This document shows, piece after piece, positions 1-9,684 of a stretch of DNA of 64,000 nucleotides. The stretch's first letter is position 1. Each line of letters starts with the position of its first letter. The notes under the pieces are model-generated. The model did not search any database. It had not been told where the DNA came from and saw only the letters and a program-made list of their open reading frames with translations. The position numbers and the translations under genes were made by a program. Source of the DNA: Pseudolabrys sp963742345 (GTDB taxonomy: Bacteria; Pseudomonadota; Alphaproteobacteria; Rhizobiales; Xanthobacteraceae); the NCBI GenBank assembly GCA_963742345.1, contig CAVULO010000001.1, positions 166,086-230,085 of the forward strand, in the 5' to 3' direction.

Positions 1-1853
1 GAACGCACCGAATCGGAATCGCGGGCGCGCCGCTCACGCACCGCATTGAGGAGCGGCGCGGCGGCGCCAGAGCGGCGGATCAGTGCTTCGGGATCGGGCA
101 GCATGATCGGATCATCCCAGGAACCCTGCACGATGAATGGCAACTCGAATGGCGCAGCGCCCGGCTTGGGAGGGGCCACCAGGGCGGCAGTACCTTTCAA
201 ATCGAGTTCGCGCGCCGGGATCGAGGCCGAGCCGGCAAGTGCCAGAATGACCGCGGCACCCTCGATCTTCACGTCTTCGACGGTGACGGTGCCTTGGGCG
301 ATCTTCAGCGCGACCGTTATCTTGTCGTACGGCGTACGCCCACTGCGAAATTCGCCGCCGCCAGAAAGAGGTCTCCGCTCCAACCGACGCAGCAGTTGCT
401 CGACATTAAGCCCGGCGAGCGCGCCGTTCGATCCCGTCAAAGTGGCGGTCCCGTTCAGCGTATGCGTCAGGGCGAGGACGCTATCGCCGCCGCCTTCGAC
501 CACGAATGCAATATTGCCCTTGCCCTCGAGTCGGTGGAGGCCGAACAACTGACCAAGGCAGCTCTCCAGGTCGACGTCGGAAAATTGCAATTGTGATTTG
601 ACGTCGACGCCTTGTTCGAAGTTGGCGAGCGCCAGCGAGCCTTTAATCACGCCGCCGTAGGCCTGCGCTTCGCCGACAGTGACCACCAGATGGCCGCCAC
701 GCAAGTTTGCCGCAATGGCGGTGCGTCCGACCTTGGCGTTGGACACGATGACATTTGCCGCCGAAAGTCGCAGGTCGACATCGAGGCCAGCGAGGCCATC
801 AAGTGTAATACGGCCATTACTCCATGCGCGTTCATTAGCGGCGAGGAGACGGATAGTCGAAACATAGGATGTCAAATCGAGGGTATCGGCGGCAAGTGTG
901 CCCTGCAACGTCTGCCGGCCATCTGCGGCGAAGGTGAGCACGCCTTCGGCGCTATTGCCGTCGAGTTCAACATTGACGCTGGATAGGCCAATCGTGCCAC
1001 CCACAATATTGGTTCGCGCCTTGATCGCGAACCGCCCGAAGCCTCCGCCAGGCGGAGGTTTCTGTCCGGCCCAGACCAATGTGTTGCGCAGTGAAGCGGC
1101 ATCGGCGGCGAGCGTGCCTTCGATCCTCAGAGTAGGTTTGAAACTGATAGCGCCTTCGAAGGCGGCTTTCATCGGCGCGCCTGAGACGCGCAGTTTTACC
1201 CCGCTACGGCTGCCGGCAAGTGCAGCAGGAAAATCGGCGAGCGTTACGCTCGCATCCATCGGTGCGTCGTGCCAAATAAAGCGTCCGGTGGCGCCGAAGC
1301 TCTTTGAAATCGACGGCCAAGCCAACGAGAATTCTACGCCATACAGCGTCTCGGTGAGCTTTCGTGCTTCGTCGTGTATTACAACGGTGCCGCCGTCGAT
1401 GCGCATCTCGGAAAACGCCGCAAGGCGATGCGTATCCGTCTGGCTGCGCATAAGCGCTTCGATGAGGCCAGACCAGTTGGACTGGCCGTCCGGCTGCAAT
1501 TCAATCGCAATGCTCGGGTGGTCGAGAGAGACGTCTGCAATCTCGACGCGGCCAATGAGCAGCGGGAAGAAACGCAAGCGTGCAGTCAGCCGCTCAGCGG
1601 TAAGAGCCGGTTGCTTGGCATCGCCGAGCGCCACATCGGCAAAGCTGACGCTGCCGGTCGGAAACAGTGAGACGCTGGCCTTGCCCCGTAAAACCGGATC
1701 AAGCCCGGTCACCGCGCGTATTTCGCCTACAACCTGCTGGCGCACCGCATCAGCGGAAATCAGGTACCCCGCCGTCGTGAGCACGACCAACCCGCCTGCA
1801 ATAACGGCGAGCAGGATAAATCCCAGGCGTTTCAGGCCGGTGGCGGCTGTCAA
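1..1853 (-). CDS. AsmA family protein (C-terminus cut by window edge)
   Basis: About 617 residues are visible on the minus strand in one uninterrupted frame running off the left edge. The N-terminus has a single hydrophobic anchor (GFILLAVIAGGLVVLTTAGY) followed by a segment typical of AsmA proteins (VTGLDPVLRGKASVSLFP), then long beta-rich sequence such as VNVELDGNSAEGVLTFAADG. Near the window edge it reads RRSGAAAPLLNAVRERRAR, the kind of tail seen at AsmA C-termini, so little should be missing. The family is inner-membrane anchored with a large periplasmic beta-rich domain and is linked to outer-membrane assembly and lipid transport. The start is taken as TTG because a stop lies 39 bases upstream in frame with no ATG between; a later GTG is possible. 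Confidence 0.8.
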   Translation of the reverse strand, partial: MTAATGLKRLGFILLAVIAGGLVVLTTAGYLISADAVRQQVVGEIRAVTGLDPVLRGKASVSLFPTGSVSFADVALGDAKQPALTAERLTARLRFFPLLIGRVEIADVSLDHPSIAIELQPDGQSNWSGLIEALMRSQTDTHRLAAFSEMRIDGGTVVIHDEARKLTETLYGVEFSLAWPSISKSFGATGRFIWHDAPMDASVTLADFPAALAGSRSGVKLRVSGAPMKAAFEGAISFKPTLRIEGTLAADAASLRNTLVWAGQKPPPGGGFGRFAIKARTNIVGGTIGLSSVNVELDGNSAEGVLTFAADGRQTLQGTLAADTLDLTSYVSTIRLLAANERAWSNGRITLDGLAGLDVDLRLSAANVIVSNAKVGRTAIAANLRGGHLVVTVGEAQAYGGVIKGSLALANFEQGVDVKSQLQFSDVDLESCLGQLFGLHRLEGKGNIAFVVEGGGDSVLALTHTLNGTATLTGSNGALAGLNVEQLLRRLERRPLSGGGEFRSGRTPYDKITVALKIAQGTVTVEDVKIEGAAVILALAGSASIPARELDLKGTAALVAPPKPGAAPFELPFIVQGSWDDPIMLPDPEALIRRSGAAAPLLNAVRERRARDSDSVR

Positions 1854-1970
1854 AGGGAGGGTTCCGGTTGTTTCGGCATCAAGGCCGGCGGACTATAGCA
1901 TCGGTGCCGCTGTCGCCAACCTGGAGGGGCTATGTGACCCTTTCAAGGCTTGGCGACATACGGGCTAAAG

Positions 1971-2720
1971 TTACCGTGCAAAAGACGCGCCCTGGTGGCG
2001 GGCGTCCGCGATTTCCGCGATCATTTTTTTGACAATCGCCTCGCCGAAGGAGTTGAAGTCCTTGGCTTCGAGCACAAAGCTGCCGGGCCCGCCAGTGACA
2101 TTGTCGCGGTAGTATTTCGCCAGCCCCCCCGGCGGGTTTGTGTGCTCGGGATTCCAGGGAAGTGGCGTCTCGCTCAGGATCACCAACCCGTTGATGCTGA
2201 TACCCAGCGCCAGGGCTTCGTCGCGTGCTTGCCCAACGTCGCGCCCGGCATTGTTGGTGCCATCACCGGACACATCTATGGTGCGCCGCTCGGCGCCGAA
2301 TGGGGCGCGAGCAAGCTGCGCGACAGCGGCATCGATGCCGCCGCTGATTGAAGTGCGATCGGCGTAGGATCGCGGCGATTCGAGCAGCCGGTCGCCGAAT
2401 GCCTGGGCCGTCTTCGGGCCGTCAATTAACGTCCAGTCGATCACGACCTTCTGGTTGCCAAATCCCGACCACTCCAGAAACAGCACAGCGATGCGACCGC
2501 GGCGGCCGGACTGGATCGCGTCAAGCACGCGAGGATTGGCGAGTGCCGCGGCATAGCCCTCCCGCTGGAGCTGGAATTTCTGGCTGTCAACGCTGCGCGA
2601 CACGTCGGCCGCCAGCACCAGAAGGAGATCGACCGGCTCGGCCGCTCGCATGGGCAAGGTGCCGAACGTCGCGATCGCAAACGCCAACACGATGGATGCG
2701 CGGCGGGATATTTGGCCCAT
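1971..2720 (-). CDS. DUF1194 domain-containing secreted protein (von Willebrand A-like)
   Basis: 249 residues. An N-terminal signal peptide (IVLAFAIATFGTLPMRAAEP) is followed by a von Willebrand A-like fold. The metal-ion-adhesion motif DVSRS is at about residues 38-42, and RTSISGGIDAA and TIDVSGDGTNN supply further typical motifs. The whole length matches DUF1194, a family of exported proteins in rhizobia with no established function. It lies tail-on to the sensor kinase, 25 bases downstream of that gene's stop and on the same strand, so the two may share a transcript. The family call is firm; the role is unknown. Confidence 0.85.
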   Translation of the reverse strand: MGQISRRASIVLAFAIATFGTLPMRAAEPVDLLLVLAADVSRSVDSQKFQLQREGYAAALANPRVLDAIQSGRRGRIAVLFLEWSGFGNQKVVIDWTLIDGPKTAQAFGDRLLESPRSYADRTSISGGIDAAVAQLARAPFGAERRTIDVSGDGTNNAGRDVGQARDEALALGISINGLVILSETPLPWNPEHTNPPGGLAKYYRDNVTGGPGSFVLEAKDFNSFGEAIVKKMIAEIADARHQGASFAR

Positions 2721-2745
2721 GCGAAGAGCCTAACCGATTTTGGAA

Positions 2746-4995
2746 TTACTGCGCCAGCACTCGCGTAGTGGGAAAAGCGACTTCGACCAGTGTACCATCG
2801 CCTACTTCACTGGCTATGCGAAAGCGGGCGTGATTGGCTTCGACGAGGGCTTTGGTTATTGGCAAGCCAAGGCCGGTTCCGCTCGAGCCCCAATGTGTTG
2901 AAGTGGCGACCTGACGGAACGGCTCAAGCGCGGTCTCCAGATCCTTCTCGCTCATGCCGCTGCCGGTGTCGCGCACGCGCAACACCACCTCTTGGTCGTC
3001 GGTCAAAGCGGTCGAGACGATCACCTGGCCACCGGCACCGGTGAACTTGATGGAGTTCGACAATAAATTCAGCGCGATCTGACGCATTGAGCGTGCATCT
3101 GCAATAATTTGCGGCAGATGAGCGGACAACGATGTGCGGATAATGACACGCTCGCGGTTGGCCTGCTGTTGCATAATCGCCACGCATTGCTGGATCAGAT
3201 CGTTGAGATTGACGCCAACAAAAGTGAGATCAAGCCTTCCGGCTTCTATTTTCGACAAATCAACCAGATCATTAAGCAGCGAGATCAGGTGGCCGCCGGA
3301 GGCGTAGATATCCTTCAGATATTGCCGGTAACGTTCGTTGCCGATGGGGCCGAAGCGTTCGTCCATCATCACTTCGGAAAAACCGATGATGGCATTGAGG
3401 GGCGTGCGAATTTCGTGGCTAATCTTGGCAAGAAATTCAGACTTCGCGATGGAAGCTTTCTCGGCCGCCTGCTTGGCGTTTGTTAGCTCTTCTGCAGTGA
3501 GCTTCCAGGCGGTGACGTCGCGCAATACCGCACACAGCTTCTCACCGTCCTCAATGCGACCCATAGTGACGTATAGGGGAACTAGCCCACCTTGGCGCAC
3601 GCGTCCGATCACTTCGTAACCGGCATTCAGTACACCCGCGCCGGTGCCGTGCGCGAGCCGATCGAGATGGTCGAGTGCTGAGCGACGGCTTTCGGGCGCC
3701 AACAGATCGCCGAACGAATGTTTGGCAAAATCGGCGGGTTCGTAGCCGAAAAGTGCTTCGGCACTACGGTTGGCGGAAAGGATGCGACCCGTGCGGTCAA
3801 GCACGAGCACCCCGTCCGTTGCCGTATCCAAAATAGCCTTGAGCTCGCGATTTTCTCTCTCTGCGGCACGTGGCGAGTCGTCTACAGACTTTTCGTCGCT
3901 CCCAACTCGCGTATCGATCATCAGCACCAGCGCGTTCTCGCTATTCCATGTCGCACTGAACAAGCGGCCCTCAACAGGTTTCTGCATGCCGTTGACAGTG
4001 GCGATCGTGAGTGATTTCGCGCCGTTTCTGGCGTTCTGGGGGGAGGATTTATCCTTGCTCTCAATGAACAGGCTATCGAGACCACCGGCCTCGTTCAGGG
4101 CTTCCAGCGTGGAGTAACCTGTCCACGCCAGGAACGTGCGGTTTGCGTAAATCAGACTATTTAGCCGATAGACCAGGATGCCGATCGGCAAACGATCGAG
4201 AATTGGCCGGCTGTCTTGTGCGTCTTGAATGACCTTCGGCGACTCGCGCACCGGCTGAGCGAGCGGGGCGGACGGTTCGGCGCCAAAATCATCCGAAGCG
4301 GGCACGCCGCTTTTGCGTGACGATTTCTTCAGGCGTTCGTTGAGTTCGCGGGCAAGCTCCTGGAAGGCGCCATGTTCACGGGCACTTAGTTTTGGCTCTT
4401 CCGCCGGCAGCTCGGGCGTTGATGGAAATGGCAATACCTTGGCTGCGACTTCCGGTATCGGCGGCGGAGGCGGTGCCGGCGCGTGGGCGATGCGGCGCTG
4501 ATGAATTTCCTCCAAACGGGCTTGGTCACGGCAGATGCCAAAACCGCGAAAGCCCTTAAATTGCCGATCACGGTCGAATACAGGCAGGCCTGATATCTCG
4601 ACCGACAAGCGCTCATCGATGTCATCGAGCGGCCAAAACAAAACGATTCCGCTGAAGGTTTCCCGCGCTGTGAGCGCAGCTGCGATCTGGGCCTGGGGAT
4701 CAAGATTCAGGGTCTGGGCTATCTCAGCCCAATTGTTGTCAAGGATGGCAGCAGTTTTGGGTCCGAGCAGATCGGCAAATTCCTGGCTTGCGAGCGTGAA
4801 GCGAGTGGCAGCATCGGTCTGCCAGACAAAACGGAACGGCGCATAGTGTGAGTGTGTTTCCAATCCCGCGAGTTTTGGTGCTGCTGGAGATGTAAGTGTC
4901 ATGGGGAGCGCGCGCGCTTCAGCGGTCGACGTCGTCACAGGTTCGGTAAAGGCGACTAGCAACCCAAAAGTCGAACCCGCCCCGAGCTTGAGCAT
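2746..4995 (-). CDS. PAS-domain sensor histidine kinase (intact C-terminal 749 residues)
   Basis: The reading frame covers PAS segments, then a HisKA dimerisation domain with the phospho-acceptor box EFLAKISHEIRTPLNAIIGF, then a HATPase domain (N box QIALNLLSNSIKF, G1 DTGSGMSE, G2 GTGLGLPITKAL). A PAS core is visible around ILDTATDGVLVLDRTGRILS. There is no clear membrane segment, so a cytoplasmic kinase is likely. No response regulator lies nearby. The listed ATG is internal: the same frame stays open upstream for about 35 more codons, and the real N-terminus lies in the disrupted stretch at 4996-5594, giving an expected full length near 900 residues. Confidence 0.85.
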   Translation of the reverse strand: MLKLGAGSTFGLLVAFTEPVTTSTAEARALPMTLTSPAAPKLAGLETHSHYAPFRFVWQTDAATRFTLASQEFADLLGPKTAAILDNNWAEIAQTLNLDPQAQIAAALTARETFSGIVLFWPLDDIDERLSVEISGLPVFDRDRQFKGFRGFGICRDQARLEEIHQRRIAHAPAPPPPPIPEVAAKVLPFPSTPELPAEEPKLSAREHGAFQELARELNERLKKSSRKSGVPASDDFGAEPSAPLAQPVRESPKVIQDAQDSRPILDRLPIGILVYRLNSLIYANRTFLAWTGYSTLEALNEAGGLDSLFIESKDKSSPQNARNGAKSLTIATVNGMQKPVEGRLFSATWNSENALVLMIDTRVGSDEKSVDDSPRAAERENRELKAILDTATDGVLVLDRTGRILSANRSAEALFGYEPADFAKHSFGDLLAPESRRSALDHLDRLAHGTGAGVLNAGYEVIGRVRQGGLVPLYVTMGRIEDGEKLCAVLRDVTAWKLTAEELTNAKQAAEKASIAKSEFLAKISHEIRTPLNAIIGFSEVMMDERFGPIGNERYRQYLKDIYASGGHLISLLNDLVDLSKIEAGRLDLTFVGVNLNDLIQQCVAIMQQQANRERVIIRTSLSAHLPQIIADARSMRQIALNLLSNSIKFTGAGGQVIVSTALTDDQEVVLRVRDTGSGMSEKDLETALEPFRQVATSTHWGSSGTGLGLPITKALVEANHARFRIASEVGDGTLVEVAFPTTRVLAQ

Positions 4996-5594
4996 GGTGA
5001 TATGGCCGGTCGGGATATCGCCCTCGGCGGTACCGTTGAGGGTCGCTTCGCGGGCGAGCTTTTCTGCGCCAAGCGCGACCAGGTCGCGCTGGTTACCGAT
5101 CAGCGTATGTGCGCCTACGCTGGGCCTCGATCAGCTCGCCGTCGGCGGTGAAGATCGCCGCCGGCTGCTGCAGATCTTCGAGCAGACGGCGCGCGCGTTC
5201 GGGCAAGGCAAGGTCCCTGCCGGCGCGCTCGGTCGATACCACCAATACTGCCGTGCTGTTGTCGGCGAGCGCGATGCGCGAGCACAGGCATATCAGCGTG
5301 CCGCCGATGCTGGCGCCGAAGCCGCGCAGCCGCTCGAGCCGCGGCGCGCCGCCTTGCGGCAGCGTGCCGGCGAGGCGCGCGATCTGCGCAGCCGTCGCAT
5401 GACTCCGGATCGAAGCTGACGTGCGGCAAGCAGCGCCCGGCGAGGCGGCATCGAAAATCGCAGCACCTGTCGGATTGGCCCATAGAATAGTTTCAGCGTT
5501 CGCGCTCCAAAGCCACACCGGCGCAGGACTCGAGCGCGTGCGCCGCGAGCCGCGGATCGTGCAGATAAGCTGGAGTGAAACTCGGTTTCGTCAT
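4996..5594 (-). pseudogene. Disrupted N-terminal part of the PAS sensor kinase
   Basis: A good start codon at 5594 begins MTKPSFTPAYLHDPRLAAHA, but the frame stops within about 35 codons. The neighbouring frame carries the obvious continuation VWLWSANAETILWANPTGAA and runs to ADGELIEAQ. A third frame then carries TLIGNQRDLVALGAEKLA directly into the intact kinase frame. At least two frameshifts are needed (near 5520 and 5105), and probably another pair near 5430, where a third frame shows FDPES. All the pieces belong to one PAS-containing kinase N-terminus. I infer either assembly indels or recent inactivation of this part. Confidence 0.7.
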
Positions 5595-5795
5595 CTCGGT
5601 GTCGCAGGAATTACGGCTAATGAAGCTTTAATACGGCTGGCGGCAGGCCGCGTCCACGACGTGGCGGTAACGGTCCAACGGCAAGCCGCAATAACCTTAA
5701 TGCGGCCGGGTTCCATGTCTGGCGTGTGCAATGAGCCGACCTAGATAAGGTACAGGCCGCCGGCGCCCGCCGGTGCGGACATGGAGGAGGATGTC

Positions 5796-6173
5796 ATGGC
5801 GAAGGAAGACAGCGCACGTTTCGAGATTCCGGCTGATATGCGCGCATTTGCGGAAAAGAGCGTCGAACAGGCCAAGCAGGCTTTCGATATTTTCATTTCA
5901 GCGGCGCAGCACGCGGTTAGCGCCGCAGAAAATCAGGCAACCAGCGCGCAAGCTGGCGCCAAGGAGATGGGCGAGCTTGCCATGGGCTACGCGGAGCGGA
6001 ACATCGCGACGTCGTTCGAATTTGCGCACAAGTTGATGCAGGCCAAAGGATCCCAGGACGTGATGGCGCTGCACTCGGAGTACGTGAATACCCAGATTGC
6101 GACACTCACCGACCAGGCCAAGGAACTGAGCAAACGGGCGACCAAAATGACTGGGCAAGCACGCCAGCACTAG
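5796..6173 (+). CDS. Phasin family protein
   Basis: 125 residues from MAKEDSARFEIP. It is rich in Ala, Glu and Lys and predicted almost wholly alpha-helical (FAEKSVEQAKQAFDIFISAA), with the central tract MGELAMGYAERNIATSFEFA that is characteristic of short rhizobial phasins. Phasins coat polyhydroxyalkanoate granules. An ATG at 5781 is in frame, but the run GGAGGAGG at 5783-5790 is an excellent ribosome-binding site placed five bases before the ATG at 5796, so the later start is chosen. A second phasin follows 250 bases downstream on the same strand. Confidence 0.85.
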   Translation: MAKEDSARFEIPADMRAFAEKSVEQAKQAFDIFISAAQHAVSAAENQATSAQAGAKEMGELAMGYAERNIATSFEFAHKLMQAKGSQDVMALHSEYVNTQIATLTDQAKELSKRATKMTGQARQH

Positions 6174-6234
6174 TTTGCGTCCGTCAGACGGGTGCGCTGC
6201 GCCGGCATCAGTCCCGGAAAGTTCAGTTATGTCA

Positions 6235-6275
6235 TTTTTGTGCACTGCAATATTTTTATTGCAATGCACCAAAAA
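6235..6275. promoter_or_regulatory. Inverted repeat upstream of second phasin, possible operator
   Basis: Near-perfect inverted repeat with arms TTGTGCACTGCAATA (6238-6252) and TATTGCAATGCACCAA (6257-6272), separated by a short T-rich loop. It sits about 150 bases upstream of the second phasin. The TGCA-rich dyad resembles the kind of site bound by PhaR-type polyhydroxyalkanoate regulators, but that link is inference. The A/T-rich centre contrasts with the GC-rich surroundings. Confidence 0.4.
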
Positions 6276-6425
6276 CAGTGTAGTATAGGGTTGGTAGCAT
6301 CGTCCGCCAGCGCACGTGATTGGACGTCGCGTTACGCGGCGGGTTCTCGAAATAGCGCGAGCCGATTTGTCGAGGGCGACGGCTCGATGCGCGAGAAACC
6401 GCCCTCCTAGTCAAGGATGACTGTC

Positions 6426-6938
6426 ATGGCCGAAACCCAAACCGTGGCTCCCACATCGAAAGCCAAGCCAAAGCCGGTCGCCGTGAGCGCGCCCGCCTTT
6501 GAAATGCCGAAGTTCGAAATGCCGAAATTCGAAATGCCGAAAATTGGAGGTCCCGACCGCCTTCCGCGAGCTCGCCGAGAAGGGCGTCGCGCAGGCCAAG
6601 GAGAACTACGAGAAGGTCAAGAGCGCGGCCGAGCAGGCCACCGACGTGCTCGAGGATACCTATTCCACAGCCTCCAAGGGCTGTGCGAGCTACGGCCTCA
6701 AGCTGATCGAGACCGCCCGCGCCAACAGCGACGCCACCTTCGATCTGTTCGAGCGAACTGATGACCGCCAAGTCGTATTCGGAGGTGGTCGAGCTTTCCA
6801 GCGCCTTCCTGCGCAAGCAATTCGACACGATGATCGCGCAGAGCCAAGGAACTCTGCCGAGCACGCGCAGAAGGTCGCGACCGAGACGGCCGAGCCGATC
6901 AAGGAAAGCATCAGCAGGTCTTCAACAAGGCCGCCTGA
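6426..6938 (+). pseudogene. Phasin family protein, several frameshifts
   Basis: Stitched across frames, the product starts MAETQTVAPTSKAKPKP and contains three FEMPK units. It continues VPTAFRELAEKGVAQAKENY, then TAKSYSEVVELSSAFLRKQF, and ends with a segment resembling ISKVFNKAA before a TGA at 6936-6938. This is the standard rhizobial phasin layout of about 165 residues. Single-base indels are needed near 6546 (extra G), 6753, 6847-6856 and 6916, all at short runs of one base. An AAGGA at 6413-6417 sits eight bases before the ATG at 6426. Because every piece is conserved, sequencing indels are likelier than real decay. Confidence 0.75.
6501..6545 (+). repeat. Three tandem 15-base units encoding FEMPK
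   Basis: Three adjacent copies of a 15-base unit (GAAATGCCGAAGTTC and close variants) at 6501, 6516 and 6531. They encode consecutive EMPKF/EMPKI units at the N-terminus of the phasin, just before its helical domain. Confidence 0.9.
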
Positions 6939-6973
6939 CGCTTTTTGCGTAAACGCATCGAATAGTGGGTGCG

Positions 6974-7007
6974 AAGCCCGGACAGAAATGTCCGGGCTTT
7001 TGTTTTT
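6974..7007 (+). terminator. Rho-independent terminator after second phasin
   Basis: Perfect 11-base stem (AAGCCCGGACA / TGTCCGGGCTT) with a GAAA tetraloop, followed by TTGTTTTT. It lies 35 bases after the phasin stop. Confidence 0.9.
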
Positions 7008-7103
7008 GGGTCAGGGAGCGCCGAACGGCCGCTTGCCAAAAGGCTGAACGGCACCTAGGTTCCGCCCGCTTGGATCGGGCGTCGAACGAAGCCGATCTCG
7101 CGT

Positions 7104-7180
7104 GCAGGCGTAGCTCAGTTGGTTAGAGCGCTGGTCTGTGGAACCAGAGGTCGGTGGTTCAAGTCCACCCGCCTGTACCA
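7104..7180 (+). tRNA. tRNA-His (anticodon GTG)
   Basis: Complete 77-base cloverleaf: acceptor GCAGGCG / CGCCTGT, D arm GCTC...GAGC, anticodon stem CTGGT / ACCAG with loop CTGTGGA (anticodon GTG), T arm GGTGG TTCAAGT CCACC, and an encoded CCA. The base before G1 is T, so there is no encoded G-1, and the discriminator is A73 with a G1-U72 pair. This matches the non-canonical tRNA-His reported for many alphaproteobacteria. Confidence 0.95.
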
Positions 7181-7200
7181 TCCACTCATCGCGAAGTACC

Positions 7201-7235
7201 GAAAGAAAAACGCCGGCGAAACTGTCGCCGGCGTT
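7201..7235 (-). terminator. Terminator for the L,D-transpeptidase gene
   Basis: Stem of 11 bases (AACGCCGGCGA / TCGCCGGCGTT) with a five-base loop. Read on the minus strand it is followed by TTTTTCTTTC. It lies 22 bases past the stop of the minus-strand gene and also close behind tRNA-His on the plus strand. Confidence 0.8.
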
Positions 7236-7256
7236 CACGTCGATTCGCGTTTCCGT

Positions 7257-9282
7257 CTAGCGCCAGCTGTAGCGGCCGTTGCCGTTACGCGGTGGCGGGA
7301 CATTGCGCGGCGGATAGGGACGGGCGCCGCCCTGCGGGCCGCCGAACATCCAATCAAAGAAATTGTTGCCGCCGCCGTAGCTGTAGCCACCGCCACCGTA
7401 CATGCCTACGGGCATGCGTACCGGCTTTGAGGAGGTGTTCGGTGCTCGCTCGACGGCGATATCGGCGACCTTGCGCTCATTGCTCTTGAGGATCGCGAAC
7501 ATCCTGGCGTCGCGGCCGTACACGTCTTCGCGCATCTGCAATTTTCCGGCGTCGTCCACGAACGCGGTCTGATAGGTCAGATGCACCGGGATAAACTTCG
7601 GAAAGTTGATATTGATTTCGCTGCCACCGAACATGCCCTCGAGACGAGCCTCGGTGTAGTGCTCCTTCGGCAGAACGAGCGACAGCAGTTTCTCGCCGTA
7701 GGTCAGCGGGTTCTGCACCCGCATGCAACCATGGCTGAAGGCACGCTTGTCCTTGGCGAAGAGGTGCTTGTCCGGTGTGTCGTGCTGATAGACCAGGAAC
7801 TTGTTCGGGAAGTTGAAGCGGATGCGGCCGAGCGCGTTGCCGGCGCCGGGCGGCTGCGAAATGTGGATTGTTCCGTCGGCATCCTGCGTCAGCTTGAGAC
7901 CGATGCGATCGAGTGCCTGCGGATCTTGCTCAAGAGCCGGGAGGTACTCTTTTTCGATAATCGACGGCGGCACGTTCCAGGTCGGATTGACGGTGATGAA
8001 TTTCATCTCCGCGCTGACCATTGGGGTGGCGAGGCCCGGCTTACCAGCCACGATCTTGGTGTGCCAGTACACTTTATCGTCGTTGTACAGCGACAAGGAG
8101 TAATCCGGCACGTTGACCACGACGTGCGGGTTGCCAAGATTGCGTGGCACCCAGCGCCAACGTTCCATGTTTACGATAATCGTGTCGATCGGGTCGGCGG
8201 AAGCGACGACGCACTTCCTTTTGCTCACCGTTAAGCGCGCGCACGGTGTTGGGGCCGAGATTGCCGTCAACGCCAATATCGCTTTCCGTCTGGAAAGTTT
8301 TCACCGCGTCGCGAACCGCATCATCGTAGAGCTGATTGTCTTTATCGCCCGCTATGTCGAGTCGCTTGCGTAGCGCCACGACGCGCGCGTCCTTCATGCC
8401 TGGGCGGAGGATCTTGCCCTCGGCTACGTTTACGCGCGGTCGCTCTGGCTTCTCCTCGGCTTTGGTGTCGGGGACGGCCGATCCCTTGCGCAGTTCGGCG
8501 AGCTTGGCCTTGAGCGCCTTGAATTCCGCGTGTGGCGGATTGAAGCCGTCGAGAACTTTGCCCGCGTCGTTGCCGTCGCCAAGCTTGGCCAATACTTCTG
8601 CCGGCTCGGGTGCGACCAGATCATATTGAATGTCGGCACCCACCCGGGTGAAATGGATGCGTCCGATCTGTGCCTGGCGCGCAAACGTAAGCGCAGAGGC
8701 GGTCAATTTGAGTTCGGCCTCGGCCAGCGCATCGGCAGTGGACGCCGACTTGAAATCCGGGGTCGGATAGTCGCTCGGGTCGAGACCAACAGCGTCAGCC
8801 CGCGCCAGATAGGCGATCGCAGCCTTGGCGCGCTCGTTGCCGGCATTGTTGCTGATCCACAAAGGCGCGTAATTGTGCGCGCTGTAGAAAACCTCGATGC
8901 CGGCGCGGTCGGCCTTGTGATTGACGAGACGCTCGAATTGCCGGCTCGCGACTAACTCCCGCAGCTTGTCGGCAACGGCACTGTCTGCAGTCGCGACTGG
9001 CGCCGCGGTCGGAGCGGTCGCAGCCTTGGCCGGCTCGACCGAGGGGGCAGTCACGTTCTGCTTGGGCTCATCCTTGCTGATGTCGGCCGGAGCAGCCTGC
9101 TTGGCGGGTGTCTCGAAGTCTTTGGCCGTCAATGGCGGTGGCAGCGACGTATCCGGCACCGGCACCGATGCCTGAACCGCTTTTTCGGTTTGCTGCGCAC
9201 TGCCAGTTTGGCTGGACAGGGCCAGCACCAAGGCCAGCGCCGTCGAGGCCAGCAGACGGTCGAATCGAGCAATTTTCACCAC
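7257..9282 (-). pseudogene. L,D-transpeptidase family protein (YkuD), one frameshift
   Basis: About 670 residues over two frames joined near 8218. The N-terminal frame has a signal peptide (LLASTALALVLALSSQTGSAQ), a Pro/Ala-rich linker, the scaffold domain of large YcbB-like transpeptidases and a peptidoglycan-binding repeat (DAVKTFQTESDIGVDGNLG). The second frame has the YkuD catalytic domain with SHGCMRVQNP, containing the active-site Cys, and a Gly/Tyr/Pro-rich tail. Such enzymes form 3-3 peptidoglycan cross-links or attach proteins to peptidoglycan in the periplasm. Starts are GTG at 9282 or GTG at 9279; AGGAG lies just upstream. The break is probably an assembly indel. Confidence 0.85.
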
Positions 9283-9684
9283 GTATCTCCTAAAACTGTC
9301 CGGGGGCTAACGGGCCCCCTTGATGTCCGTCCCACCTTAACTGATAGCGCACACCCAGTTACGTTTTTCCCAATAGCCCGGCCAAAACAGGGGTCAACTG
9401 TGGCTATTTTGCACGACCGGGCAAATCGGGCGATTCACGGCGGTTTTTAGCTAAACGAACGGGGCGAGCCTAAGGCAACGGGCAGATGAGCGGGCGGCTC
9501 CTGGGCGATTTTCACTGGTTATACCCATGACTTTTACATGTGACGCGTTTATGGCCCCCGCCATGACAAAAGCGTGATGGCGCAAGGACGGGTAATCCAA
9601 TCCACCCCTTGCGGTGTTTTCGGTCTAGGCTAATCTTGCTGCTAGAACCGCCGGTCAAAAAAAGTGCGGTTGAAAGGAAACGCT
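9283..9684. other. Intergenic region upstream of pqqA
   Basis: About 400 bases between the divergent L,D-transpeptidase and pqqA. I see no open frame with codon use like its neighbours. It must hold the promoters of both. GAAAGGAAA just before 9685 is the likely ribosome-binding site of pqqA. Confidence 0.5.

Noticed and set aside
898..1968. 356-residue plus-strand ORF and other plus-strand frames at 46-1968
   Set aside because: Antisense to a coherent AsmA-like frame; Ser/Arg/Pro-rich composition typical of opposite-strand shadows in GC-rich DNA.
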